Source: Leisingera daeponensis DSM 23529
GTDB lineage: Bacteria; Pseudomonadota; Alphaproteobacteria; Rhodobacterales; Rhodobacteraceae
Length of the DNA stretch: 64,000 nucleotides
Assembly: GCF_000473145.1 (NCBI RefSeq)
Contig: NZ_KI421500.1
Coordinates: 62,225-126,224, forward strand
Reading direction: 5' to 3'
This document shows, one piece after another, positions 52,406-63,947 of this stretch. Position 1 is the first letter of the stretch. Each line of letters starts with the position of its first letter. The position numbers and the translations under genes were made by a program. The notes below the pieces were generated by a model, which made no database searches, had not been told where the DNA came from, and saw nothing but the letters and a program-made list of their open reading frames with translations.

Positions 52406-52789
52406 ATGAACCATCAATTCCCCGTCCGGGTCTATTACGAGGACACCGATATGGGCGGGATCGTCTATCACGCCAATTACCTGCGCTTCATCGAACGCGC
52501 CCGCAGCGACTGGGTGCGCGGCATCGGCGTCGATCAGAACGCCATGCGCGAGGCCGGGCTGATCTATGTGGTGCGCCGCATCGAGGCGGATTACCTGGCG
52601 CCTGCCAAATTCGACGAGGAGCTGCTGGTCACCACCTCGATGCAGGCTGTAACCCCCGCCCGGATGACCCTGATCCAGGACGTCACCCGCGACGGCCAGC
52701 CGCTGTTCCGCGCCCAGGTCACCATCGTCTGCATCACCACGGGCGGCAAACCGGCGCGGCTGCCGGCAGAGATTCGCGCATTGCGGTAA
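52406..52789 (+). CDS. ybgC: Tol-Pal system-associated acyl-CoA thioesterase YbgC
   Basis: A 127-residue hot-dog thioesterase. The 4HBT motif YYEDTDMGGIVYHANYLRF, with catalytic Asp, is intact. YbgC hydrolyses short acyl-CoA esters and links to phospholipid synthesis; it is the usual first gene of the tol-pal group. AGGAG lies before ATG 52406. tolQ follows after 106 bp. Confidence 0.96.
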   Translation: MNHQFPVRVYYEDTDMGGIVYHANYLRFIERARSDWVRGIGVDQNAMREAGLIYVVRRIEADYLAPAKFDEELLVTTSMQAVTPARMTLIQDVTRDGQPLFRAQVTIVCITTGGKPARLPAEIRALR

Positions 52790-52895
52790 CATTTGGCACA
52801 CTGCCGCCTGTTTTGATGGTCTTTGCCATTGAACTGCGCTAGCGTCTTGCCAAATAAGGCCGGATAAACGGCTGGAAAAACCGTAGAGCAGGCGA

Positions 52896-53591
52896 ATGGA
52901 AGCAGAAACTCTGGCGCTGGCGCAGGAGATTGATTTCTCCATGTGGGGCCTATTTGCGCGGGCCACCGTGACCGTGAAACTGGTGATGCTGATGCTGGTG
53001 GGGGCCTCGATCTGGTCCTGGGGCATCATCATTCAGAAAATGATCAATTACCGCAAGGCGCGGCAGGAGGCGGATGCCTTCGACCGGGCCTTTTGGTCCG
53101 GCAACCCGCTGGATTCGCTGTTTGATCAGATCGGCGCCGAGCCTCCCGGCCAGGCGGCGCGAATCTTTTCCGCAGGGATGACCGAATGGCGGCGCAGCCA
53201 CCGCAGCGACGGCGGGTTGATCCCCGGCGCACAGGCGCGCATCGACCGGTCGATGGATGTGGCCATCGCCAAGGAGACCGAGGGGCTGCAGAGCGGCCTG
53301 TCGGTGCTGGCCACCGTCGGCTCCACCGCGCCCTTTGTCGGGCTGTTCGGCACCGTCTGGGGCATCATGACCGCCTTCATCGAGATTGCGGAGCAGCAGA
53401 ACACCAACCTCGCCGTTGTGGCGCCGGGCATTGCCGAGGCGCTGATGGCGACCGGCCTGGGCCTGCTGGCCGCGATCCCGGCGGTGGTGTTCTACAACAA
53501 GCTGAGCGCGGACAGCGACCGCATCATCGGCGGCTATGAAGCCTTTGCCGATGAGTTCGCCACCATCCTCAGCCGCCAATTGGACTCCTGA
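52896..53591 (+). CDS. tolQ: TolQ, proton-channel subunit of the Tol-Pal system
   Basis: A 231-residue inner-membrane protein of the TolQ/ExbB/MotA family with three membrane helices (about 20-45, 130-155, 165-190). The conserved VGSTAPFVGLFGTVWGIM and VAPGIAEALMATGLGLLAAIPA segments are present. With TolR it forms the motor energising TolA by the proton gradient. tolR follows after four bases. Confidence 0.97.
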   Translation: MEAETLALAQEIDFSMWGLFARATVTVKLVMLMLVGASIWSWGIIIQKMINYRKARQEADAFDRAFWSGNPLDSLFDQIGAEPPGQAARIFSAGMTEWRRSHRSDGGLIPGAQARIDRSMDVAIAKETEGLQSGLSVLATVGSTAPFVGLFGTVWGIMTAFIEIAEQQNTNLAVVAPGIAEALMATGLGLLAAIPAVVFYNKLSADSDRIIGGYEAFADEFATILSRQLDS

Positions 53592-53595
53592 GGCC

Positions 53596-54087
<492 letters not shown>

Positions 54088-54102
54088 GCGGGGACGCGGA
54101 CG

Positions 54103-55260
54103 GTGCAGACCGGAACCAAGATCTCTCTTGCCGGACACGGTTTGCTGATGGGATGGGTCGTCTTTGGCGCCTGGTTCCCGTCCGAACCTTTGCCGTCCAA
54201 TGTGCAGCAGGTGGCGCTGATCTCCGCGGAAGAGTTCGAGAAGCTGAGCCAGCAGCGCAAGGCGCCGCAGGTCGCGCCGGAGCCCGCACCGCTGAACGAG
54301 CCTGCCGAGGTGCAGCCCGCGCCGGAACCCGCACCGCAGCCGGACCCGGAACCCGAGATTTCCCGGCCCGAGCCGGTCGCGCCGGCGGAGCCCGACCCGC
54401 AGGTGGCAGAGCTGCCCGATGCGCAGCCCGAGCCGGAGGTGCCGGACACGCCGCCGCCGGCAGCGGAAGAGCCGGAGATCGCCGCGCTGGTGCCGCGGGT
54501 GAGGCCGGAGGCCGCGCCGCGCCCGGTGGACCGGGTGGCGCCGGAGCCCGTTGCTCCGCCGGAGCCGGACACGCGCATCGACGACATCGTGCAGCCCGAG
54601 GTGGCGCCGGACGAGGGCGCCAAGACCGAGCAGGAGGTTCAGGAGGCCACCGCGCGCGAGGCCGCCAGCGACCGGATCGTCACCGAGGAGAACGAGGGCG
54701 AGGACATTGCGGCCTCCGCCGCGCCGGCCGTTTCCAAGCGCCCCGTGACCCGGCCGTCACGGCCGAAGCCGCAGCCGCAGCCGGAACCGGACACGCAGGT
54801 TACCGAAGCGGCCCAGCCGGCAAAGCCGGAGGAGCCGGAGGAGCCGGAGCCGTCCGGCACATCCTCGGCCGTGGCGGACGCCCTGGCCGAAGCGCTGGCG
54901 GGCGGCGCCGATGTGGAAGATCCGGAACCGTCCGGCCCGCCGCTGACCTTGGGGGAAAAGGATGCCCTGCGGGTGGCGGTTTCGCAGTGCTGGAACGTGG
55001 GCTCTCTGTCCACCGACGCGCTGAAGACAACCGTGGTTGTTGCGGTGTCGCTGGCGCAGGATGGCAGGCCGGACTCCGGGTCGATCCGGATGCTGTCCAG
55101 CACCGGCGGCGCGTCTTCGGCGGCGCAACAGGCCTTTGACGCGGCGCGGCGGGCGATTATCCGCTGCGGAGCCGGAGGATTTCAGCTTCCGGCTGAAAAA
55201 TACGCGCAATGGCGTGATATTGAAATGACATTCAATCCGGAAAGGATGCGGATCAAATGA
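54103..55260 (+). CDS. tolA: TolA, envelope-spanning subunit of the Tol-Pal system
   Basis: A 385-residue protein with an N-terminal membrane anchor (about 5-25), a long Pro/Glu/Ala-rich central region (about 50-270) and a C-terminal globular TolA domain ([40 protein letters not shown]). It connects the TolQR motor to TolB-Pal. The middle is a PE-rich extended linker rather than the long Ala/Lys helix of enterobacteria. GTG start at 54103; its stop overlaps the tolB ATG by four bases. Confidence 0.95.
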   Translation: MQTGTKISLAGHGLLMGWVVFGAWFPSEPLPSNVQQVALISAEEFEKLSQQRKAPQVAPEPAPLNEPAEVQPAPEPAPQPDPEPEISRPEPVAPAEPDPQVAELPDAQPEPEVPDTPPPAAEEPEIAALVPRVRPEAAPRPVDRVAPEPVAPPEPDTRIDDIVQPEVAPDEGAKTEQEVQEATAREAASDRIVTEENEGEDIAASAAPAVSKRPVTRPSRPKPQPQPEPDTQVTEAAQPAKPEEPEEPEPSGTSSAVADALAEALAGGADVEDPEPSGPPLTLGEKDALRVAVSQCWNVGSLSTDALKTTVVVAVSLAQDGRPDSGSIRMLSSTGGASSAAQQAFDAARRAIIRCGAGGFQLPAEKYAQWRDIEMTFNPERMRIK

Positions 55261-56582
55261 GGAATATTCTGGCAGCACTCCTGATCGGCGCTTCGGCACT
55301 GGCCGGAGCAGGCGCAGCCGCGGCGCAGACCGGGCCGCTCCGCATCGAAATCGACCAGGGTGTGATCGAGCCGCTGCCCTACGCGGTGCCGGATTTCGTG
55401 CCGGAAACCCCTGCGGCAGCGGAATACGCCGCCGAAATCGCGCGGGTGATCGCCTCCGACCTCAGCGGCACCGGCCTGTTCCGGGAGGTGCCTGCCAGCG
55501 CCCATATCTCCAAGGTGACGGCGTTCGACGGCCCGGTGAAATTTGCCGACTGGAAGGCGGTGAACGCCCAGGCGCTGATCACCGGCGCGGTCAGCGTCAC
55601 CGGCAACGGGCTGACGGTGCGGTTCCGCGGCTATGACGTGTTTGCGGAAAAAGAGCTGGAAACCGCGCTGCAGTTCACCGGCACCACCGACGGCTGGCGG
55701 CGGATGGCGCATAAGGTGGCCGATGCCATCTACAGCGAAATCACCGGCGAGAGCGGCTATTTCGACAGCCGCGTGGTCTATGTCTCCGAAAGCGGCCCCA
55801 AGAACGACCGCCGCAAGCGGCTGGCGGTGATGGATTACGATGGTGCCAATGTGCAGTACCTGACCAACAGCGCCTCCATCGTGCTGGCGCCGCGGTTCTC
55901 GCCCGCCGGCGACCGGGTGCTTTATACCAGCTATGAAAGCGGCTTCCCGCAGATCCATGTGCTGGACGTGGGCCAGGTGCAACGCAAGGTGCTGTCCAGC
56001 GGCGACGGCACCATGAGCTTTGCGCCGCGGTTTGCGCCGGACGGGCGCACTATCGTCTATTCTCAGACCCAAGGCGGCAACACGGACCTGTTTGCGATGG
56101 ATATCGAGACCGGCGCCAAGACCCGGCTGACCTCGGCCCCCTCGATCGAGACGGCGCCGTCGTTCTCGCCCGATGGCAGCCAGATCGTGTTCGAAAGCGA
56201 CCGCTCCGGCAGCCAGCAGCTCTATGTGATGCCCGCAGGCGGCGGCGAGGCGCGGCGGATCAGCTTCGGCGAGGGCCGCTATGGCACGCCCGTCTGGTCG
56301 CCGCGCGGCGACATGGTGGCCTTCACCAAGCAGAACAAGGGCCGGTTCCACATCGGCGTGATGCGCACCGACGGCAGCGAGGAGCGGCTGCTGACTGCCT
56401 CCTTCCTGGATGAAGGGCCGACCTGGGCGCCCAATGGCCGGGTGATCATGTTCACCCGTGAAAGCCAGGGCAGCTCCGGGCGGGCGCTTCTTTACTCGGT
56501 GGATATCACCGGGCGCAACCTGAAGCCGGTCAAGACGCCGGACGGGGCGTCGGACCCGTCGTGGTCGCCGCTGCAAAAGTGA
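55257..56582 (+). CDS. tolB: TolB, periplasmic beta-propeller of the Tol-Pal system
   Basis: A 441-residue exported protein: signal peptide about 1-24, N-terminal alpha/beta domain ([19 protein letters not shown]), then six-bladed beta-propeller repeats with [32 protein letters not shown] and [12 protein letters not shown]. It links Pal and TolA. ATGA overlap with tolA. Confidence 0.97.
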   Translation: MRNILAALLIGASALAGAGAAAAQTGPLRIEIDQGVIEPLPYAVPDFVPETPAAAEYAAEIARVIASDLSGTGLFREVPASAHISKVTAFDGPVKFADWKAVNAQALITGAVSVTGNGLTVRFRGYDVFAEKELETALQFTGTTDGWRRMAHKVADAIYSEITGESGYFDSRVVYVSESGPKNDRRKRLAVMDYDGANVQYLTNSASIVLAPRFSPAGDRVLYTSYESGFPQIHVLDVGQVQRKVLSSGDGTMSFAPRFAPDGRTIVYSQTQGGNTDLFAMDIETGAKTRLTSAPSIETAPSFSPDGSQIVFESDRSGSQQLYVMPAGGGEARRISFGEGRYGTPVWSPRGDMVAFTKQNKGRFHIGVMRTDGSEERLLTASFLDEGPTWAPNGRVIMFTRESQGSSGRALLYSVDITGRNLKPVKTPDGASDPSWSPLQK

Positions 56583-56685
56583 ATGCTGCGGAAACAGGGC
56601 CAACAAGGCGGGGATACCCGCATGGAACCAGACCCGGGCTTGTGATAATGTCGGGGCAAGAAACGCAAAGGAATAGGCAGACATC

Positions 56686-57204
56686 ATGAGCGGCTTGAAA
56701 TTGGCAATCGCGGCAGTGGCCGTGCTGGGGCTTGCAGCCTGCAGCAACAAACCCTGGAATGACGACTTGAACGGTGCCGGAGGGGCAGGCGGCGCGGGTG
56801 CGGGCGCCGGTGCCGGCGCCGGGGCACTGGATCCGGCCAGCCCGGCCTATTTCCAGCAGACCGTGGGCGACCGGGTTCTGTTTGCCATCGATCAGCACAC
56901 GCTGTCGCCCGCCGCCCAGGCGACCCTGCAGGGGCAGGCGCGCTGGCTGGCGCAAAACGGCGATTACGCGGTTACCATCGAGGGCCACGCGGACGAGCAG
57001 GGCACCCGCGAATACAACCTCGGCCTGGGTGCCAAACGCGCCAACGCCGCCCGCGAGTACCTGATCTCCCAGGGCATTTCCGGCAGCCGCATCAAGGTGG
57101 TGAGCTATGGCAAGGAGCGCCCGCTGGAGATCTGCTCGGACGAGACCTGCTATTCCAAGAACCGCCGCGCTGTCACCGTGCTGGCGGGCGGACTGACGGG
57201 GTAA
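56686..57204 (+). CDS. pal: Peptidoglycan-associated lipoprotein Pal
   Basis: A 172-residue outer-membrane lipoprotein. Lipobox LGLAAC gives lipidated Cys19. A Gly/Ala-rich spacer follows, then an OmpA-like peptidoglycan-binding domain (TIEGHADEQGTREYNLGLGAKRA split across the loop, and RAVTVLAG at the end). It anchors the outer membrane to the cell wall and binds TolB. A 103-bp gap before it may hold its own promoter (GATAAT at 56646). Confidence 0.97.
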   Translation: MSGLKLAIAAVAVLGLAACSNKPWNDDLNGAGGAGGAGAGAGAGAGALDPASPAYFQQTVGDRVLFAIDQHTLSPAAQATLQGQARWLAQNGDYAVTIEGHADEQGTREYNLGLGAKRANAAREYLISQGISGSRIKVVSYGKERPLEICSDETCYSKNRRAVTVLAGGLTG

Positions 57205-57208
57205 CGGC

Positions 57209-58036
57209 ATGAAACTTCTGCGCACCGCGCTGCTGGCCTCCGTGATGCTGCTGCCGCTGCCGCTGGCGGCGCAGGACCAGCAGACCCTGGCGGACATCCG
57301 CCAGGAGCTGACCGTCTTGCATGTGGAGGTGCAGCGGCTGAGGCGCGAGCTGTCCACCACCGGATCCCCGTCCGCGGATGTCTCCGGCAACACGGTCCTG
57401 GACCGGGTCGCCGCGATTGAAAGCGAATTGCAACGGCTGACCCAGAAGACCGAGGAGCTGGGCCACCGGATCGACCGGATTGTTGCCGATGGCACCAACC
57501 GGATCGGCGACCTGGAGTTCCGCCTGGTCGAGCTGGAAGGCGGCGACGTCGGCGCCTTGGGCGAAACCACGACGCTGGGCGGCGGCGAACTGCCGGCGGC
57601 GGTGGCGGTTGCCCCGCAAGCCGCGGACGGCGGCACCGCGGGCGGCGAGCTGGCGATTGGCGAACAGGCCGATTTCGACGCCGCCGAGGCGCTGCTGGCC
57701 GAAGGCCAGTACCAGGAAGCGGCAGAAAAGCTTGCGGCGTTCAATCAGGCCTATCCGGGCAGCCCGCTGGCGGCAGCGGCTGAGTTCAGCCGCGGCAAGG
57801 CGCTGGACGGGCTGGGCGACACCCGCGAAGCGGCCCGGGCCTATCTGGCGGCCTTTTCGGGCAATTCCGCCGGCCCGGTGGCGCCCAAGGCGCTGTTTGA
57901 GCTGGGCGCGGCTTTGGGCCGTCTGGGGCAGGCCGATCAGGCCTGCGTGACGCTGTCCGAAGTCGGCGTGCGGTTTCCGGGCACCGGCGCGGAAGAAGAG
58001 GCCAGGGCCGAGATGGCCAAGCTGGGCTGCTCTTGA
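57209..58036 (+). CDS. ybgF: YbgF/CpoB, Tol-Pal coordinator protein
   Basis: A 275-residue periplasmic protein: signal peptide about 1-21, a coiled coil about 24-95 (LADIRQELTVLHVEVQRLRREL, then LDRVAAIESELQRL), and C-terminal TPR repeats (about 155-270: FDAAEALLAEGQYQEAAEKL and following). It coordinates outer-membrane constriction with wall synthesis. Four bases after pal. Confidence 0.95.
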   Translation: MKLLRTALLASVMLLPLPLAAQDQQTLADIRQELTVLHVEVQRLRRELSTTGSPSADVSGNTVLDRVAAIESELQRLTQKTEELGHRIDRIVADGTNRIGDLEFRLVELEGGDVGALGETTTLGGGELPAAVAVAPQAADGGTAGGELAIGEQADFDAAEALLAEGQYQEAAEKLAAFNQAYPGSPLAAAAEFSRGKALDGLGDTREAARAYLAAFSGNSAGPVAPKALFELGAALGRLGQADQACVTLSEVGVRFPGTGAEEEARAEMAKLGCS

Positions 58037-59286
58037 CCGAGGCCGGGCGGGATATCCCGGCTCTGGTGCGCAGTCAGTTCCGTTCTGCTCTGCCCGCCAA
58101 GCTGGGAATTGCCCTGTCCGGCGGCGGTGATTCGATGGCCCTGATGCATCTGCTGCACGATTGCTTCGGCAGCGGCGAGGTGCAGCTTTTTGCGGCAACC
58201 GTCGACCACGGGCTGCGCCCCGGTTCGGCGGACGAGGCGGCCGCGGCCGGCGCCGCAGCGGCCCGGCTTGGCATCCCCCATGAGGTGCTGCACTGGGCGG
58301 ACAGGCCGCAGGACGGCAACCTGCAGGCGCAGGCGCGGGCGGCGCGGTATGAGCTGCTGTGCGGCTGGGCGCGGCAGCACGGCATCCCGGTGCTGGCGCT
58401 TGGCCACACGGCGGACGATCAGGCCGAAACGGTGCTGATGCGCATGGCCCGGGCCTCTGGCGTGACGGGGCTGTCGGGCATGGCGGCGCGGCGCACCCAC
58501 AAGGGGGTGACGCTGCTGCGGCCGCTGCTGGACGTGACCCGCAGCGAGCTGCGCCGCTATCTGGAAGCGCGCGGCGTGGACTGGGCCGAGGATCCAAGCA
58601 ATGAAGATACCCGTTTTGAGCGGGTGCGTGTTCGCAAGGCGCTGGAGCATCTGGCGCCGCTGGGGCTGACGCCGGAAGTGCTGGCCAGCGTTGCCCGGAA
58701 CATGTCCAAGGCGCGTGAGGCGCTTGACTGGTATGTCTTTCTGGCCGCCCGCGATCTGGCCCATGTGCAGGCGGGCGCAGTCGTCCTGTGCCAGCGCAAA
58801 TTCCGCACCTTGCCCGTCGAAATCAGCCACCGGCTGCTGGTGCGGGCGGTGCAGTGGGTGTCCGGCGCCGCCTATCCGCCGCGCCGGGTGCCGATGGAGA
58901 AAGCGGTCCAGGCGGCGCGGAACGGCAGCTCCGCCACGCTGGCAGGCTGCCATCTGGTCAGCACCGCCAAGCAGGTCTGGGTCTGCCGCGAGTATAATGC
59001 CGTGAACGGGGTAACTGCGCTGCCGGGGCAGCTTTGGGACGGCAGGTGGAAGATTTTCGGCGGCGACGCAAAGGGATGCGAAGTGCGGGCGCTGGGGCGG
59101 CAGGGGCTGGCGCAATGCCCTGACTGGCGCGCCACAGGCGTGCCGGGTCCCGTGCTGGAAGGCACCCCCGCGGTCTGGCGCGGCGCCCGGCTGGCCGCTG
59201 CGCCTGCGGCCGGATTGGCCAATGGCTGGTCGGCGGAAACGGCAGGAAGCGAAGAAGAGTTCTTTGCATCCCTTTTATCTCATTGA
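58033..59286 (+). CDS. tilS: tRNA(Ile)-lysidine synthetase TilS
   Basis: A 417-residue N-type ATP pyrophosphatase that adds lysine to cytidine 34 of tRNA-Ile(CAU). The PP-loop SGGGDS (about 29-34) replaces the usual SGGxDS consistently. DHGLRPGS, GHTADDQAETVLMR and DPSNEDTRFERVRVR are family signatures. TTG 58033 overlaps the ybgF stop (TTGA). Confidence 0.93.
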   Translation: MTEAGRDIPALVRSQFRSALPAKLGIALSGGGDSMALMHLLHDCFGSGEVQLFAATVDHGLRPGSADEAAAAGAAAARLGIPHEVLHWADRPQDGNLQAQARAARYELLCGWARQHGIPVLALGHTADDQAETVLMRMARASGVTGLSGMAARRTHKGVTLLRPLLDVTRSELRRYLEARGVDWAEDPSNEDTRFERVRVRKALEHLAPLGLTPEVLASVARNMSKAREALDWYVFLAARDLAHVQAGAVVLCQRKFRTLPVEISHRLLVRAVQWVSGAAYPPRRVPMEKAVQAARNGSSATLAGCHLVSTAKQVWVCREYNAVNGVTALPGQLWDGRWKIFGGDAKGCEVRALGRQGLAQCPDWRATGVPGPVLEGTPAVWRGARLAAAPAAGLANGWSAETAGSEEEFFASLLSH

Positions 59287-59364
59287 ACCTGCCCGAATGA
59301 TCCTTATTTTAAGCACAACGCAGGCGGCCTGTGAGGTGCGCCTATCTGATAGGGAGAACTTTCC

Positions 59365-61278
59365 TTGGGCAACGCTCGCAATATCGCCTTTTGGGTTGTT
59401 CTGTTTCTGCTGATTCTGGCGCTGTTCAATTTGTTCAGCGGTTCCGGCAGCACGATGCAGAGCCGTGAACGCACTTTTTCTGACTTCGTAAGCTCGGTTG
59501 AAACCGGCACGGTCAGCACCGTCACCTTGGACGGGGAGCAGGTGCGCTACACCACCACCGACGGGCAGAACTATGTCACCATCAAGCCGGGCGATGCCGA
59601 GGTCACCTCTCTGCTGATCGCAAACGACATTCCGGTGCGCGCTGAAAAGCAGCAGCAGTCCGGTTTCCAGTCGTTCCTGATCACGCTCTTGCCGTTCCTG
59701 CTGCTGATCGGGGTGTGGATCTATTTCATGAACCGGATGCAGGGCGGCGGCAAAGGCGGCGCCATGGGCTTTGGCAAGTCCAAGGCCAAGATGCTGACCG
59801 AAAAGCATGGCCGCGTCACCTTTGACGATGTGGCCGGCATCGACGAGGCCAAGGAAGAGCTGGAAGAGATCGTCGAGTTCCTGCGCAACCCGCAAAAGTT
59901 CTCGCGCCTCGGCGGCAAGATCCCCAAGGGGGCGCTGCTGGTCGGCCCTCCGGGCACCGGTAAGACGCTGCTGGCGCGCGCTATCGCGGGCGAGGCCGGC
60001 GTTCCGTTCTTCACCATCTCCGGCTCTGACTTTGTGGAAATGTTTGTGGGTGTCGGTGCAAGCCGCGTGCGCGACATGTTCGAGCAGGCCAAGAAGAACG
60101 CGCCTTGTATTGTGTTCATCGACGAGATCGACGCGGTGGGCCGCCACCGCGGCGCCGGTTACGGCGGCGGCAATGACGAGCGTGAGCAGACCCTGAACCA
60201 GCTGCTGGTGGAAATGGACGGCTTTGAGGCCAATGAGGGTGTGATCATCCTGGCCGCCACCAACCGCAAGGACGTGCTGGACCCGGCGCTGCTGCGCCCC
60301 GGCCGCTTTGACCGCCAGGTGACCGTCGGCAACCCCGACATCAAGGGCCGCGAGAAGATCCTGGGCGTGCATGCCCGCAAGACCCCGCTGGGGCCGGACG
60401 TGGACCTGCGCATCATCGCCCGCGGCACCCCCGGCTTCTCCGGCGCCGATCTGGCCAACCTGGTCAATGAGGCCGCGCTGATGGCTGCGCGTGTCGGCCG
60501 CCGCTTTGTCACCATGGAGGATTTCGAATCCGCCAAGGACAAGGTGATGATGGGCGCCGAGCGCCGCTCGATGGTGCTGACCCAGGACCAGAAGGAAAAG
60601 ACCGCCTACCACGAAGCGGGCCACGCCGTTGTCGGCATGGTGCTGCCGGAATGCGATCCGGTCTATAAGGCGACGATCATCCCGCGCGGCGGCGCATTGG
60701 GCATGGTGGTCAGCCTGCCGGAAATGGACCGGCTGAACTGGCACAAGGACGAGTGCGGGCAGAAGCTGGCGATGACCATGGCGGGCAAGGCGGCCGAGGT
60801 CATCAAATACGGCGAAGGCCATGTGTCCAACGGCCCGGCCGGCGACATTCAGCAGGCCAGCCAGCTCGCGCGTGCCATGGTGATGCGCTGGGGCATGTCC
60901 GACAAGGTCGGCAACATCGACTATGCCGAAGCGCATGAGGGCTATTCCGGGAACACCGCCGGCTTCTCGGTCTCGGCTCACACCAAGGAGCTGATCGAGG
61001 AAGAGGTGAAGACCTTTATCCAGGAGGGTTATGAGCGCGCGTTCCAGATCCTCACGGAGCATAGGGAGGAGTGGGAACGCCTGGCACAGGGCCTGCTGGA
61101 ATACGAAACGCTGACCGGCGACGAAATCAAGCGGGTCATGAACGGCGAGCCGCCGCAGGCGGGCGACGATGAGGATGGCGGCGAGGACGAAGGCACCGCT
61201 TCCGTCACCGCGATCCCGAAGGCCAAGCCCAAGAAAACCCCGCCGGAAGGCGGCATGGAGCCTGAGCCAACAGCGTAA
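59365..61278 (+). CDS. ftsH: ATP-dependent zinc metalloprotease FtsH
   Basis: A 637-residue membrane-anchored AAA+ protease. Two N-terminal helices (about 6-25 and 104-121) flank a periplasmic domain; Walker A GPPGTGKT at 194-201, Walker B FIDEIDA near 251, and zinc site HEAGH at 416-420. It degrades membrane and regulatory proteins, including LpxC in many Gram-negatives. TTG start at 59365 with GGGAGA eight bases upstream. The acidic C-terminal tail ([11 protein letters not shown]) is as usual in the group. Confidence 0.98.
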   Translation: MGNARNIAFWVVLFLLILALFNLFSGSGSTMQSRERTFSDFVSSVETGTVSTVTLDGEQVRYTTTDGQNYVTIKPGDAEVTSLLIANDIPVRAEKQQQSGFQSFLITLLPFLLLIGVWIYFMNRMQGGGKGGAMGFGKSKAKMLTEKHGRVTFDDVAGIDEAKEELEEIVEFLRNPQKFSRLGGKIPKGALLVGPPGTGKTLLARAIAGEAGVPFFTISGSDFVEMFVGVGASRVRDMFEQAKKNAPCIVFIDEIDAVGRHRGAGYGGGNDEREQTLNQLLVEMDGFEANEGVIILAATNRKDVLDPALLRPGRFDRQVTVGNPDIKGREKILGVHARKTPLGPDVDLRIIARGTPGFSGADLANLVNEAALMAARVGRRFVTMEDFESAKDKVMMGAERRSMVLTQDQKEKTAYHEAGHAVVGMVLPECDPVYKATIIPRGGALGMVVSLPEMDRLNWHKDECGQKLAMTMAGKAAEVIKYGEGHVSNGPAGDIQQASQLARAMVMRWGMSDKVGNIDYAEAHEGYSGNTAGFSVSAHTKELIEEEVKTFIQEGYERAFQILTEHREEWERLAQGLLEYETLTGDEIKRVMNGEPPQAGDDEDGGEDEGTASVTAIPKAKPKKTPPEGGMEPEPTA

Positions 61279-61301
61279 GCGCCAAGCCAGAAAGCGAAAC
61301 G

Positions 61302-61344
61302 CGTCCCGGAACCCTGCTGCGGTCTCCGGGACGTTTGCTTTTTT
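61302..61344 (+). terminator. Rho-independent terminator of ftsH
   Basis: CGTCCCGGA at 61302-61310 pairs with TCCGGGACG at 61325-61333 and is followed by TTTGCTTTTTT. The loop is 14 bases. Confidence 0.85.
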
Positions 61345-61459
61345 GGGGGGGGCGGGGCCGCGGCGGGAAGACAGCCTGCCAGGCCGTTCCCGGGTGGCAG
61401 CTGGGGAAATTGCCTGTAAGCTCCGCTCCCAGAGCAGTATTCATGGGAGGAGAGCCGGA

Positions 61460-62035
61460 ATGCCGGTATTGCGCGACAGCGGCTTCAGCGGTGAAATCAC
61501 GTGGCTGGGCAGCGTCCCGGCAGGAGCAGGCCTGCAGGCGGTTGCGTCGGAGGCGCTGGCGCTGGGCTTCGGGGGCATCCCGGGGGAGCGCCATGAGGGC
61601 GAAAACCGCGCCTCCTGCGTGCGGGTGCGCAACGTCCACCCGGAAGGCACCGAAATCCGCAACGTGCGCCAGCTGACCCTCCTGTCGGAAGAGGAGCTGG
61701 CGCTGATCGCGGCGGACATGGGGATGGCGCGGCTCGACCCGGCGCATCTGGGGGCCACCGTTGTGCTGCGCGGCATCCCGGATTTCACCTTTGTGCCACC
61801 GTCCTCGCGCCTGCAGGGGCCGGACGGGGTGACCCTGACCGTGGATATGGAAAACCGCCCCTGCGTGCTGCCGGGCCGGGAGATCGAGAAGGACCACGCG
61901 GGCTTTGGCGCCCGGTTCAAGCCGGCGGCACAGAACCGCCGGGGAATCACCGCCTGGGTGGAGCGGCCTGGCACACTGACCCTGGGCGCCAAACTGACCC
62001 TCTTCGTGCCGGATCAGCGCGCCTGGGCGCCGTGA
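61460..62035 (+). CDS. MOSC domain protein
   Basis: A 191-residue protein containing a MOSC domain, the C-terminal domain of molybdenum cofactor sulfurases. Visible are GIPGERHEGENRAS near residue 40, a QLTLLSEEEL segment and the candidate cofactor-ligand Cys135 in ENRPCVLPG. Stand-alone MOSC proteins are thought to bind or act on Mo-cofactor or related sulfur groups. GGAGGAGA lies before ATG 61460. Confidence 0.88.
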   Translation: MPVLRDSGFSGEITWLGSVPAGAGLQAVASEALALGFGGIPGERHEGENRASCVRVRNVHPEGTEIRNVRQLTLLSEEELALIAADMGMARLDPAHLGATVVLRGIPDFTFVPPSSRLQGPDGVTLTVDMENRPCVLPGREIEKDHAGFGARFKPAAQNRRGITAWVERPGTLTLGAKLTLFVPDQRAWAP

Positions 62036-62224
62036 CGCCCCTCTTTCAGAACGATCGGGTTTCCTTTAGGGAACCGGGAACGGAGCAGGGAGAGAGCTCA
62101 CGCCGCTTCAAGGCGGGATAATGTCGGAAATCACGCGCGCGTTTTGCCGCATATTGGCTAAGTCTATCGCGAAACCGGCATCCTTGTGCCGGCGATCGTA
62201 TGCAAACTCAGCAGGAACCTTGCC

Positions 62225-63901
62225 ATGAGCTACAAGAGTGACATTGAGATCGCGCGGGACGCGCAGAAGAAGCCGATCCAGGAGATTGGGGCGAAGATCG
62301 GGATTTCCAATGACGATCTGCTGCCCTACGGCCATGACAAGGCGAAGGTGAGCCAGCGGTTCATCAACTCTGTGCAGGACCGCGAAGACGGCAAGCTGAT
62401 CCTGGTGACCGCGATCAACCCGACGCCGGCGGGCGAAGGCAAGACCACCACCACCGTGGGCCTGGGCGACGGGCTGAACCGGATCGGCAAGAACGCGATG
62501 ATCTGCATCCGCGAAGCGTCGCTGGGGCCGAACTTCGGCATGAAGGGCGGCGCTGCGGGCGGCGGCTATGCCCAGGTGGTGCCGATGGAGGAGATGAACC
62601 TCCACTTCACCGGCGACTTCCACGCGATCACCTCGGCGCATTCGCTGCTGTCAGCGATGATCGACAACCACATCTACTGGGGCAACGAGTGCGAGATCGA
62701 CGTGCGCCGCGTCGCCTGGCGCCGGGTGGTCGACATGAACGACCGGGCGCTGCGCCAGATCACCGCCTCGCTTGGCGGCGTCTCCAACGGCTTCCCGCGC
62801 GAGACCGGCTTTGACATCACCGTGGCCTCGGAAGTGATGGCGATCCTGTGCCTGGCCAATGACCTCAAGGACCTGGAACAGCGCCTGGGCGATATCATCG
62901 TGGCCTACCGCCGCGACAAGACCCCGGTCTACTGCCGCGACATCAAGGCCGAGGGCGCGATGACCGTGCTCCTGAAGGACGCGATGCAGCCGAACCTGGT
63001 GCAGACCCTGGAAAACAACCCGGCCTTCGTGCACGGCGGCCCGTTCGCCAACATCGCGCATGGCTGCAACTCGGTGATCGCCACCAAGACCGCGCTGAAA
63101 GTGGCCGATTACGTGGTCACCGAGGCGGGCTTCGGCGCCGACCTTGGCGCCGAGAAGTTCATGAACATCAAGTGCCGCAAGGCGGGCATCGCGCCCTCCG
63201 CAGTGGTGGTCGTGGCCACCGTGCGGGCGATGAAGATGAACGGCGGCATCGCCAAGGCCGACCTCGGCGCCGAGAATGTCGAGGCGGTCAAGAAGGGCTG
63301 CGCCAACCTCGGCCGCCACATCGAGAACGTCAAATCCTTCGGCGTGCCGGTGGTGGTTGCGATCAACCACTTCGTGACCGACACCGAGGCCGAGGTGCAG
63401 GCGGTGAAGGACTACTGCGGCAGCCATGGCGTCGAAGCGGTGCTGTCGCGCCACTGGGAGCTGGGCTCCGAAGGCTCTGCCGATCTGGCGCAGAAGGTGG
63501 TGGAGCTGGCCGATTCCGGCAAGGCGAACTTCTCGCCGATCTACCCGGACGACATGCCGCTGTTTGAGAAGATCGAGACCATCGCCAAGCGCATCTACCG
63601 CGCCGACGAGGTGCTGGCCGATCAGAAAATCCGCAACCAGCTGAAGGAATGGGAAGAGGCGGGCTATGGCAGCCTGCCGGTCTGCATGGCAAAAACCCAG
63701 TACTCCTTCACCACCGACCCGAACCGCCGCGGCGCGCCCGTGGGCCATTCGGTGCCGGTGCGCGAAGTGCGGCTCTCGGCCGGCGCGGGCTTCATCGTGG
63801 TGGTCTGCGGCGAGATCATGACGATGCCGGGCCTGCCGCGCACCCCGGCGGCGGAGACTATCCGCCTGAATGCGGACGGCCAGATCGAAGGCCTGTTCTG
63901 A
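62225..63901 (+). CDS. fhs: Formate-tetrahydrofolate ligase
   Basis: A 558-residue enzyme forming 10-formyltetrahydrofolate from formate, ATP and tetrahydrofolate. P-loop [15 protein letters not shown] at about 67-81, [19 protein letters not shown] nearby, and the [12 protein letters not shown] segment. Family length is usual. In roseobacters it belongs to one-carbon metabolism of methylated compounds. ATG 62225. A 12-bp GC hairpin follows. Confidence 0.97.
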   Translation: MSYKSDIEIARDAQKKPIQEIGAKIGISNDDLLPYGHDKAKVSQRFINSVQDREDGKLILVTAINPTPAGEGKTTTTVGLGDGLNRIGKNAMICIREASLGPNFGMKGGAAGGGYAQVVPMEEMNLHFTGDFHAITSAHSLLSAMIDNHIYWGNECEIDVRRVAWRRVVDMNDRALRQITASLGGVSNGFPRETGFDITVASEVMAILCLANDLKDLEQRLGDIIVAYRRDKTPVYCRDIKAEGAMTVLLKDAMQPNLVQTLENNPAFVHGGPFANIAHGCNSVIATKTALKVADYVVTEAGFGADLGAEKFMNIKCRKAGIAPSAVVVVATVRAMKMNGGIAKADLGAENVEAVKKGCANLGRHIENVKSFGVPVVVAINHFVTDTEAEVQAVKDYCGSHGVEAVLSRHWELGSEGSADLAQKVVELADSGKANFSPIYPDDMPLFEKIETIAKRIYRADEVLADQKIRNQLKEWEEAGYGSLPVCMAKTQYSFTTDPNRRGAPVGHSVPVREVRLSAGAGFIVVVCGEIMTMPGLPRTPAAETIRLNADGQIEGLF

Positions 63902-63919
63902 GCCGGCACAGACGGAATG

Positions 63920-63947
63920 CAGCGGCCCGGGGACACCCGGGCCGCTG
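63920..63947 (+). terminator. Hairpin after fhs, probable terminator
   Basis: CAGCGGCCCGGG (63920-63931) pairs perfectly with CCCGGGCCGCTG (63936-63947) around GACA. Only a short T stretch follows (AAGCTTTG), so termination efficiency is uncertain. Confidence 0.6.
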
